Of a DNA stretch of 64,000 nt, positions 27,076-34,378 are shown piece after piece (the first letter of the stretch is position 1; each line of letters starts with the position of its first letter). Made by a program: the position numbers and the translations under genes. This DNA comes from CAYSCW01 sp964449165 (GTDB lineage Bacteria > Acidobacteriota > Aminicenantia > Aminicenantales > Aminicenantaceae), in assembly GCA_964449165.1 (NCBI GenBank), contig CAYVAT010000001.1:124001-188000 (forward strand), given 5' to 3'. The notes under the pieces were generated by a model, which did not search any database, was not told the origin of the DNA, and saw only the letters and a program-made list of their open reading frames with translations.

Positions 27076-28452
27076 GTGACTAGAAAAAAAATCTTAGTGA
27101 TCGACGATGAGCGAGATATTGGATGGCTTTTCTCAAAAATTTTGACTGAGGAGGGTTATAAGGTATTGATTGCTCTGAACGGGAGAGAGGGAATCTCGAC
27201 CATTCAGAAGGAAAAACCTGATTTGGTAATTCTCGATTTAAAGCTGCCTGGTATGGATGGGATTGAGACTTTAAGAGAAATAAGAAAATTTGATAAGGAT
27301 TTATTGGTGGTTGTTTTGACTGGATATGAGACTGTGGAGACAGCTGTTGAAGCCATGAAATTGGGTGCTTATGATTACTTTTCTAAGCCTGTAGACATAG
27401 ATAAAATCAAAACACTTATTAAAGATGCCCTCAGAGCGCAAAGTTTAATAAAAAAAAACATAAATAATCGCCGAAATATAAATGGGATGAACAATGAGGT
27501 CAGCTTTGACCATATCACTGGTAATAGCCCCCAGATGAGAGAAGTCCTTGATTTAATAAGAAAAGTGGCAACCTATGATGTAACTGTCTTCTTGCGGGGA
27601 GAAAGTGGTACGGGAAAAGAATTGATTGCTCGCGCTATTCACAAAGGAAGCAATAGAGTAGACAAGCATTTTATAGTTATCGACTGTGCTGTTTTGCCTG
27701 ATACTTTGGTTGAAAGTGAGATATTCGGTCATGAAAAGGGGGCTTTCACTGGAGCCCATGAGAGAAAATTGGGGAAGTTTGAATTTGCTGAGAAAGGGAC
27801 CGTTTTTTTGGATGAAGTAGGAAACTTGTCTACACATACTCAGGTGAAGCTCCTCAGGGCTCTTCAGGAAAGGGAAATTGAACGTCTTGGTGGGAAAAAA
27901 CCAATTAAGGTCGACTTTAGACTTATCGTAGCTACAAATGTCAACCTTGAGAAAGCCGTGAATGATGGCCGTTTCAGAGAGGATCTTTACTACAGGCTTA
28001 ACGTTTTTTCTATTTATATTCCTCCTTTAAGAGAAAGAGATGGTGATGTAGAGCTCTTGCTAGAACATTATTTAAGAAAATATAACCAAATTTTTTCAAA
28101 AGAAGTGAAGGGAATATCTCCCGAAGCCATGAAACTGCTCACTCAGTACTCCTGGCCTGGGAATGTCAGGGAACTTAAGAATGTTGTAGAGAGCGCAATT
28201 CTTCTAGCTGGCAATATCATTTTACCCCAACATCTCCCCTTAAAAATCCAAGATTGCACAGAGGAGAGAATCAGTTTTCCAAGATCTCTCAAAGACGTAG
28301 CTAAACAAGCCAAGGCGAAGGCCGAAAAGGATGCTATTAAGAGGGTGCTAAAAGAGGTGCAATGGAACAAAAGTAAGGCTTCGAAGTTACTGGATGTAGA
28401 TTACAAGACTCTCTATAATAAAATTAAAGATTACAATATTGAAAGAATCTGA
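27076..28452 (+). CDS. NtrC-family sigma-54-dependent response regulator
   Basis: The product has a receiver (residues 3-120, Asp54 in LVILDLKLPGMDG), a sigma-54 AAA+ domain with Walker A GESGTGKE, the sigma-54-contacting GAFTGA loop (residues 222-227), Walker B TVFLDEVGN, and a C-terminal Fis-type helix-turn-helix (WNKSKASKLLDVDYKTLYNKIK). It binds upstream activator sites and uses ATP to open sigma-54 promoters. I chose GTG 27076 because AAGGGA lies 5 bases before it; ATG 27040 is the alternative. It is the only sigma-54 activator in the window and the natural candidate to bind the TATGGA-N6-TCCATA sites, including those in front of its own kinase gene and the gvpA operon. Confidence 0.94.
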   Translation: MTRKKILVIDDERDIGWLFSKILTEEGYKVLIALNGREGISTIQKEKPDLVILDLKLPGMDGIETLREIRKFDKDLLVVVLTGYETVETAVEAMKLGAYDYFSKPVDIDKIKTLIKDALRAQSLIKKNINNRRNINGMNNEVSFDHITGNSPQMREVLDLIRKVATYDVTVFLRGESGTGKELIARAIHKGSNRVDKHFIVIDCAVLPDTLVESEIFGHEKGAFTGAHERKLGKFEFAEKGTVFLDEVGNLSTHTQVKLLRALQEREIERLGGKKPIKVDFRLIVATNVNLEKAVNDGRFREDLYYRLNVFSIYIPPLRERDGDVELLLEHYLRKYNQIFSKEVKGISPEAMKLLTQYSWPGNVRELKNVVESAILLAGNIILPQHLPLKIQDCTEERISFPRSLKDVAKQAKAKAEKDAIKRVLKEVQWNKSKASKLLDVDYKTLYNKIKDYNIERI

Positions 28453-28480
28453 GGGAATGACTTCCCAATTTTTCAATTTT
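28453..28480 (+). terminator. probable intrinsic terminator after the NtrC-type gene
   Basis: A stem GGGAA-TGAC-TTCCC begins directly after the TGA stop and is followed by AATTTTTCAATTTT. Confidence 0.5.
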
Positions 28481-28648
28481 CTAGTCTAATATATCCAATC
28501 TCACCGATATTCAAACATTTCTTGTTAATATGATTTTTTCCAAGATTGTAATTTGTGTATGTAACCTTTCTGCCAAGATTTTTATACTTCACCAAAAGAA
28601 TCCTTAATTCATTGAACACATTCCAACCTTGAAAAAAATACCATAAAC

Positions 28649-28666
28649 TATGGAAAGAATTCCATA
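28649..28666. promoter_or_regulatory. perfect TATGGA-N6-TCCATA site without an obvious promoter
   Basis: TATGGA-AAGAAT-TCCATA is the most symmetric copy of the proposed activator site. Unlike the other five, no good sigma-54 promoter lies 80-140 bases downstream in either direction; the nearest candidate is a - strand TTGGCAGAAAGGTTAC at 28561-28576 with a poor -12 box that would run antisense to the NtrC-type gene. Confidence 0.5.
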
Positions 28667-28721
28667 ATTTCCGATTCGTTGGCCTGCCTATGACCAATCT
28701 GTTTGAGTAGGAGTAGCTATC

Positions 28722-29048
28722 ATGAGAAACAGAAAATTAGAACACCTGATAGATGATTATTTATTGGACAGGCTCACTCAAGAGGAAAGGAAAAAATTAG
28801 AGAAACATTATTTTAGTTCTCCCTGTTTCTTTAGAAAAATACTCGAGAGGAAAGAAGTTATATCTGCGGTTAAATATAGAGGGAATATTCTATTTCAAGA
28901 TTTGGAAGATATTGACATGGAAACTGAAAACAGCCGTCACCCTGACCAAGAGGTAGATTTGTCTTCTTCAGTAGAAGCTACGAAAAGCAGGGTAAAGATG
29001 GAAAAGGGCAGAAAAGATGGGAAAAAAATCGTTCCGCCTTACAAATAA
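28722..29048 (+). CDS. small protein with an anti-sigma-factor-like N-terminus
   Basis: The 108-residue product begins LIDDYLLDRLTQEERKKLEKHYFSSPCF, which resembles the N-terminal helical zinc-binding region of anti-sigma factors (LIxxYLLGxLxxEExxxFExHYxxCxxC). The first of the two expected cysteines is replaced by Ser, so zinc binding is doubtful. The C-terminal half is charged and low in complexity. There is no membrane segment. GGAG lies 9 bases before the ATG. It overlaps the next small gene by 32 bases, which suggests coupling. Confidence 0.6.
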   Translation: MRNRKLEHLIDDYLLDRLTQEERKKLEKHYFSSPCFFRKILERKEVISAVKYRGNILFQDLEDIDMETENSRHPDQEVDLSSSVEATKSRVKMEKGRKDGKKIVPPYK

Positions 29049-29214
29049 GGAAAAAGAAATCTTGGCTATAATAGAGAATAACCCTGAAGGGATTACTTTG
29101 CCCGAAATAGCTTACCTTATGGATGAGGCTTTTGTCACTATTATCCCAGAAGCCAGGAAACTGTCAAAGAAAGGATTGGTTAAGAAAAAAAACTACAAAT
29201 ACTTCTCTACTTAA
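29017..29214 (+). CDS. small winged-helix-like DNA-binding protein
   Basis: The 65-residue product reads as one winged helix-turn-helix domain: a helix KEKEILAIIENNPEG, a turn and recognition helix TLPEIAYLMDEAFVTIIPEARKLSKKG, and a wing LVKKKNYKYFST. This resembles MarR/ArsR-type or archaeal wHTH domains. An AAAGGG site lies upstream within the end of the preceding gene, with which it overlaps. Its target is unknown. Confidence 0.6.
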   Translation: MGKKSFRLTNKEKEILAIIENNPEGITLPEIAYLMDEAFVTIIPEARKLSKKGLVKKKNYKYFST

Positions 29215-29404
29215 CCTGAGTTATTCATAAAATGGCCAATACCTTTATATATTTTCAATATTACAAGATTACCACATAGATTTTGAGCTTGCTTCAAAAT
29301 AACCTTATGTTTAACGATGTTATGAGTCACTTGTGTTCATCTTTTTAAAATATGAGAGGTTATGGAATAATTTATTGATAATAAAGAAATAATAAAGTCT
29401 TGTC

Positions 29405-29680
29405 ATGCAAAAAATAAATAAATTGGCTTCTTTAATCGATTGTCCAATCTTTTATTATTATTCAGAAAGAATCGATAGATTAACAAAATCTATCTATGAC
29501 AGCAAAATGATTTCAAAAAAGGTGGATAACGCTCAGGAATTGTTGAACATTATAAAAGTTCTTTTGAGCTGTCCTAGGTATGATAAAGAGAGAGATGTAT
29601 GTATAGATTGTAATTTTAACCTGTATCTTGTCAGAGAGATGGCCAGGTTGATCGTGGAAGTAGCAGAAGCGACTTACTAG
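29405..29680 (+). CDS. hypothetical 91-residue protein
   Basis: I do not recognise this protein. It is predicted to be mostly helical and carries three clustered cysteines in CPRYDKERDVCIDC that could bind a metal. There is no ribosome binding site before the ATG, so the gene call itself is uncertain. It lies in a 570-base gap between the small wHTH gene and the next kinase. Confidence 0.42.
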   Translation: MQKINKLASLIDCPIFYYYSERIDRLTKSIYDSKMISKKVDNAQELLNIIKVLLSCPRYDKERDVCIDCNFNLYLVREMARLIVEVAEATY

Positions 29681-29785
29681 CTTTTCCTGGAAAGATAGTG
29701 AAGAGAAATATCACCCTCATGGCAAAATCAAGCTGAGCAGAGAAATAGGAACAGAAATTAATATCAGACTGAAAGGGCTGAAATA

Positions 29786-31207
29786 ATGAGCAGAAAAAAG
29801 ATTTTGGTTGTGGAAGATGACAGGATTATTGCAGAAAGCATAAAAAGTGCTTTGAATAATATGGGATATGAAGTTCCTTTTGTGGTTTCTGCAGGAGAAA
29901 AAGCTGTGATAGAGGCAGAAAAGTATAATCCTGATTTGGTTTTGATGGATATTGTTCTTGAAAGAGAAATGGATGGAATTGAAGCCGCTTCTCAAATCCG
30001 TTCCCAGCTTAACATTCCGGTTGTCTTTCTCACCGCCCATTCAGATAAAAAAATATTAGAACTGGCAAAGATAGCCGAACCATTTGGGTATATCATTAAA
30101 CCTTTCGAAGAGAGAGAATTAAATTCTGTTATAGAAATAGCTCTCTACAAGCATGGGACGGAGAAGGAATTAAAAGAGATTAAAGAATGGCTTTCAACAA
30201 CACTCAAGAGTATCGGTGATGCCGTCATTGCCACTGATACAAAGGGCAGTGTGACATTTATGAATCCTATTGCCGAGAAATTGACGGGCTGGAAGCAAGA
30301 GGAAGCATCGGGAAAGCCTTTGAAAGAAGTATTCAATATTATTCATGAGGAAACAGGTAAAGTTGCAGAAGATCCTTCAGCCAGAGTGATTCAGGAAGGT
30401 AAAATATTTGGGTTGGTAAATCAAACAGTTTTAGTTGCTAAAGATAGAACGAGACATCCTATTGATGATAGTTGTGCTCCTATCAAAGATGACAGAGGAA
30501 ATATCATTGGTGTGGTCTTGATCTTCAGAGATATAACAGAACGTAGGAGGGCAGAAGCACAAATCAGGACTTCACTCGAAGAGAAGGAGGTGCTTCTCAA
30601 GGAAATTCACCATAGGGTCAAAAACAATATGCAGGTTGTTTATAGTCTCCTCAATATCCAGGCAGAAAATATAAAAAATAAAAATGTCCTTAATATGTTA
30701 AAAAAAGCGCAGAACCGCATACGATCAATGGCTCTTATCCATGAAAAATTGTATCAATCAAAGGATCTGGCAAAGATCGAATTTGGTGATTATATCAGAA
30801 AGCTTGCAACTGGATTATTCCATTCCTATGGAATTGATATAGAGTCTATCAGATTAAAAATCTGTGTGGCTAATATCTATTTGGATATCTACACAGCTAT
30901 TCCTTGCGGGTTAATCATCAATGAACTAGTCTCCAATTCTTTAAAACACGCCTTCCCTGATGGTATTGGGGAAAAGGGAACTAGTAGAAAAGAAGGCAGA
31001 ATCAATATCAGCATGAGTCTAAATAGTGATAATAAATTAAAGCTAATTGTCAGCGATAATGGAATTGGTTTTCCGAAAGATCTAGATTTCCGAAACACAG
31101 GGTCTTTGGGGCTTCAAGTCGTGAATACTTTAGTCGAGCAGCTTGAGGGTAGTATCAAGCTTCGCCGACATCCCGCTACATCATTCAAGATTGAATTTAA
31201 TCCATGA
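29786..31207 (+). CDS. REC-PAS-HisKA_2 sensor kinase
   Basis: The 473-residue soluble protein has an N-terminal receiver (Asp55 in LVLMDIVL), one PAS domain (about 130-255) and a HisKA_2-type dimerisation domain with the motif EIHHRVKNNMQ (His275). This is followed by an HATPase domain with PCGLIINELVSNSLKHAFP and DNGIGFP. HisKA_2 kinases usually signal to general-stress or light-type regulators rather than to classical OmpR-type partners. The receiver is most like that of the truncated gene at 62618. An AAAGGG site lies upstream of the ATG. Confidence 0.92.
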   Translation: MSRKKILVVEDDRIIAESIKSALNNMGYEVPFVVSAGEKAVIEAEKYNPDLVLMDIVLEREMDGIEAASQIRSQLNIPVVFLTAHSDKKILELAKIAEPFGYIIKPFEERELNSVIEIALYKHGTEKELKEIKEWLSTTLKSIGDAVIATDTKGSVTFMNPIAEKLTGWKQEEASGKPLKEVFNIIHEETGKVAEDPSARVIQEGKIFGLVNQTVLVAKDRTRHPIDDSCAPIKDDRGNIIGVVLIFRDITERRRAEAQIRTSLEEKEVLLKEIHHRVKNNMQVVYSLLNIQAENIKNKNVLNMLKKAQNRIRSMALIHEKLYQSKDLAKIEFGDYIRKLATGLFHSYGIDIESIRLKICVANIYLDIYTAIPCGLIINELVSNSLKHAFPDGIGEKGTSRKEGRINISMSLNSDNKLKLIVSDNGIGFPKDLDFRNTGSLGLQVVNTLVEQLEGSIKLRRHPATSFKIEFNP

Positions 31208-31314
31208 GAAATATTCATCCTATGTCATTGCGGCTAGCACAGCGATGAGACAGTCTCATTATGGATATAAGCCTTAATTACCACACTGGATATCAAAAAA
31301 GCTGGAAGCACACA

Positions 31315-32388
31315 ATGAAAGAGAAATCCAAGATTCTCATCATCGAAGATGATGAGAGCACTCGCAAAACTCTTGAATTCGTATTCAGAAAGAAAGGGTA
31401 TGATACAGAAACCGCAGGAACCGGGAAAGAAGCACTGAAAATGGCGAAGCAAAGATTCTTCAATGTGGCCCTTCTGGACATTATGCTCCCTGACACGGAA
31501 GGAACAGAACTCTTGGTTTCGTTGAAGGAAATGCATCCTTTTATGGATGTGATCGTTATGACCGGACATGCTTCTATGGAGAACACGATGAGATCCTTAA
31601 ATGGAGGAGCATCTGCCTATTTCACCAAGCCTCTGAAATTGAATGAGATGTTGGCTGCAGTGAAAAAGATGCTAGAAAAACAGTGGCAGGAAATAGAGAA
31701 GCAAAAATTATATCAGGAGATGCATCTAAAATTATCCGAAAGCATACAAGAAGAGCTTATTTATTTAGCTACTCACGATGCTCTGACCGGCCTGCCTAAC
31801 CGGACGCTTTTCCAGGATCGTCTTTCTATGGAGCTTGTTCGTGCACGGCGTAACAAACAAAAACTGGCTGTTATGTTGATTGATCTAGATCACTTCAAGG
31901 ATATTAATGATAGGTTAGGACACAGCGCTGGTGATAAGTTATTGCGTCATGTTGGACAACGCCTGTCAAACCTCTTAAGAAAGAGCGATTCAGTCGCTCG
32001 TATCGGAGGAGACGAATTTTTGCTGTTGCTTCCAGAAATTAGTCAAGTCATAGATGGAGTCAAGATTGCTCAGAAGGTCTTGGCGGCAATGCGCAGGCCA
32101 TTTAGATTTAATAGCTATAGTGTTAAGGTCACAGTTAGCATTGGGATTTCGATCTTCCCCGATTGCAGCGGGAATGCGGGTTCCCTAATAAGAGATGCAG
32201 ATATTGCCATGTACAAAGCCAAAGAAGCAGGTCGGGATAAATATAGTTTGTTCTCGGACAAAGATGGTGGAGATGGAAAAGCAAATCTACATTCTTACTG
32301 TGAAAGGCAATATCCACTCGTCCAAAACCATGTTCTAGCCCTCTTTCGCTCCAGGCTACGGGATGCACCTCGCCAGATTGATGTATGA
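31315..32388 (+). CDS. response regulator with GGDEF domain (diguanylate cyclase)
   Basis: The product has a receiver (about residues 3-120, VALLDIMLP) and a GGDEF domain (about 160-330) with the LIDLDHFKDINDRLGHSAGD metal and substrate segment, the active-site GGDEF at residues 231-235 and an RxxD inhibitory site (RKSD) exactly 5 residues before it. It should make cyclic di-GMP under receiver control with product feedback. I chose ATG 31315, preceded by GGAAG, because the receiver begins there; ATG 31261 is the alternative. It is the only intact cyclase here and balances the two HD-GYP phosphodiesterases at the right end. Confidence 0.93.
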   Translation: MKEKSKILIIEDDESTRKTLEFVFRKKGYDTETAGTGKEALKMAKQRFFNVALLDIMLPDTEGTELLVSLKEMHPFMDVIVMTGHASMENTMRSLNGGASAYFTKPLKLNEMLAAVKKMLEKQWQEIEKQKLYQEMHLKLSESIQEELIYLATHDALTGLPNRTLFQDRLSMELVRARRNKQKLAVMLIDLDHFKDINDRLGHSAGDKLLRHVGQRLSNLLRKSDSVARIGGDEFLLLLPEISQVIDGVKIAQKVLAAMRRPFRFNSYSVKVTVSIGISIFPDCSGNAGSLIRDADIAMYKAKEAGRDKYSLFSDKDGGDGKANLHSYCERQYPLVQNHVLALFRSRLRDAPRQIDV

Positions 32389-32488
32389 TTTTATTATTAC
32401 TCCTCATTTGATAAATTCTGATAATAACTTGAGAAATATGCAGGCTTATTAATTTATAGAACTGTAGCATCTTTTTTGAGGAATTGAA

Positions 32489-33685
32489 ATGGAAAGTGAA
32501 GAAAAAACAAAAGATCAGCTAATAATGGAAGTAAGGCGACTCCGTGAGAGAATTGATGAATTAATAAAATCAGAACTCGAGTGTAAGCGGATAGCAGAAG
32601 AGCTTCATGAGAGTGAGAAAAAATTCAGAACTATAAAGGAAGAGAAAGGGAAACTTCTTAAAGCTATTGAAATAGCTAAAGAGGCTGTATGCATTACATC
32701 CAAAGATGGCGTAGTGATCTACACAAATGAAACTATGGATAAACAGTTTGGTTATAAAAATGGTGAATTAATAGGTAGGTATTTATCAATCTTATATACA
32801 GGGCCTTCATCAGAAACAATCATGAAACAGATAATGCATGAGATTGAAAACAAGGGTAGTTGGGAAGGAGAGATCCATAATAAAAGAAAAGACAATACTG
32901 AATTCCTAAGCTATACAACAGTAAGTGCGCTGAAGGACAATGATGGCAAAATATTAAACTATGTCTCGACACAACATGATATCACCAAAATCACAGAAAT
33001 GCAGGAGCAACTGGCCCTCAAAGAGAAGCTTGCTGTGTTAGGCCAATTGGCTGGTGGAATAGGCCACGAGCTTCGCAATCCCCTGGGGGCAATAAAGAAT
33101 GCTGTATATTTTCTCAATATGACACTGGAAGAGACTGATCCAGAAGTGAAAGAGACTATTGAGCTCCTGAGGATGGAAGTGGCAAAATCCGAGAGAATCA
33201 TCAGCAGCTTTCTAAATTTCGCTCAACCAAAGACTCCAATCCGGTATAAAGTTAATGTGAATGAACTCGTACAAGAAGAATTTTCTCGGAATGGGATGCC
33301 AGCGAATATCAAGGTGGTCTGTCGTCTAGATGAAAAAATGCCAGCCATCCTGGCTGATCCCGATCAACTTGCTCTTGTCTTTGGAAATATTATTCTTAAT
33401 GCCATCCAGGCAATGCCCAAGGGCGGGGAGTTAACCATCGAATCTAAGTTGGAAAGTTCGAAGATGGTAGCCATTTCCTTCAGAGATACAGGAGTTGGAA
33501 TTCCCAGAAAGCACTTTGTAAGGCTTTTTGAACCGCTCTTCACAACCAAAGCCAAGGGGATTGGCTTTGGCCTGACTATTACCAAGATCATAGTCGAGGA
33601 ACACGGAGGTACAATCGAGGTTGAGAGTGAGGCAGGTAAAGGCAGTACCTTCATGGTAAGGCTGCCCTTATCTTTGGGATCTTAG
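32489..33685 (+). CDS. PAS-containing NtrB-type sensor kinase
   Basis: The 398-residue soluble protein has an N-terminal coiled coil (residues 1-60), a PAS domain (about 62-180), an H-box GGIGHELRNPLGAIKN with His193 and an HATPase_c domain (NAIQAMPKGGELTI, DTGVGIP, GIGFGLTITK). The H-box type and G2 loop are those of NtrB-like kinases that pair with sigma-54 activators, so it is a second candidate input to the NtrC-type regulator at 27076. The next gene begins 1 base after its stop. Confidence 0.92.
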   Translation: MESEEKTKDQLIMEVRRLRERIDELIKSELECKRIAEELHESEKKFRTIKEEKGKLLKAIEIAKEAVCITSKDGVVIYTNETMDKQFGYKNGELIGRYLSILYTGPSSETIMKQIMHEIENKGSWEGEIHNKRKDNTEFLSYTTVSALKDNDGKILNYVSTQHDITKITEMQEQLALKEKLAVLGQLAGGIGHELRNPLGAIKNAVYFLNMTLEETDPEVKETIELLRMEVAKSERIISSFLNFAQPKTPIRYKVNVNELVQEEFSRNGMPANIKVVCRLDEKMPAILADPDQLALVFGNIILNAIQAMPKGGELTIESKLESSKMVAISFRDTGVGIPRKHFVRLFEPLFTTKAKGIGFGLTITKIIVEEHGGTIEVESEAGKGSTFMVRLPLSLGS

Positions 33686-33686
33686 T

Positions 33687-34205
33687 ATGCAACTCGAAAA
33701 CAACGTGAATGTATTGGAAGTTTTTGAAGAAAAGTTTGGAAGTCTTGTTTTAACGATTCCAGACATAATATACAGAATTGATCCAGATGGTAATTTTATA
33801 TTTTTAAATGATGCTATCTGGAATATTGGCTACAGGCCAGAAGAACTTATCGGGAGACATTTCAGTGAAATCATATACCCTCCTGATGTTGAGGATGTCA
33901 GCCGCTCTAAGGTTTTGCCAAAATATGCAGGAAAAATTACAGGTGATGAATGGGCTCCAAAACTTTTTGATGAGAGAAGGACAGGAAAAAGAAGAACAAC
34001 AGGCCTTGAGATACGATTGGTACCAAGAGGAAGGAAGTGTGTCAAGCCTGGCTTTATAGTTCCTCTGGGACAAGAGCTGGTTGTTGGTGAAGTTAGCAGT
34101 TTCGGGATGTATGAGATTGACCCAGATACAAAGAATGAGGTGTTTTTTGGGACTATCGGGGTGATAAGAAATATCACAGATCAAGAGAGGATAGAGAAAA
34201 TATAG
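33687..34205 (+). CDS. PAS-domain protein, probably a truncated sensor kinase
   Basis: The 172-residue product is a single long PAS domain: IIYRIDPDGNFIFLNDAIWNIGYRPEELIGRHFSEIIYP, a long insert, then GTIGVIRNITDQERIEKI, the usual junction to a kinase core. It stops exactly where the kinase would begin. A fragment of a HisKA_2 kinase follows in another frame (34219-34308), so this is best explained as the N-terminal piece of a broken kinase that may still be made as a stand-alone PAS protein. It starts 1 base after the preceding kinase. Confidence 0.8.
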   Translation: MQLENNVNVLEVFEEKFGSLVLTIPDIIYRIDPDGNFIFLNDAIWNIGYRPEELIGRHFSEIIYPPDVEDVSRSKVLPKYAGKITGDEWAPKLFDERRTGKRRTTGLEIRLVPRGRKCVKPGFIVPLGQELVVGEVSSFGMYEIDPDTKNEVFFGTIGVIRNITDQERIEKI

Positions 34206-34218
34206 AAGTGTTCTTAGT

Positions 34219-34308
34219 ATGTTTGGGCAAGCACAGCAACGAGTCAAATTCATAGCACTTGTATACAAAAATTTGTATCAATCAGAATATCTGTCAAGAC
34301 AGAAATAA
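34219..34308 (+). pseudogene. HisKA_2 kinase fragment
   Basis: The 29-codon frame reads MFGQAQQRVKFIALVYKNLY followed by QSEYLSRQK. It aligns with the kinase at 29786 (KKAQNRIRSMALIHEKLYQS) and with the kinase at 59601 (RASQDRVKSMALIHEKLYQS). The phosphotransfer helix before it and the whole ATPase domain after it are gone. It is in a different frame from the PAS gene just upstream. Confidence 0.75.
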
Positions 34309-34378
34309 AAACCACTCTCAATCCATAATCTGATAAAAACAGTTAAGTAATCCTATTTTAATTTAGTGAATTAAATTC

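Noticed and set aside
28561..28576. A possible - strand sigma-54 promoter (TTGGCAGAAAGGTTAC)
   Set aside because: The -24 box is good but the -12 box is TTAC, and transcription would run antisense into the NtrC-type gene with no - strand gene beyond.
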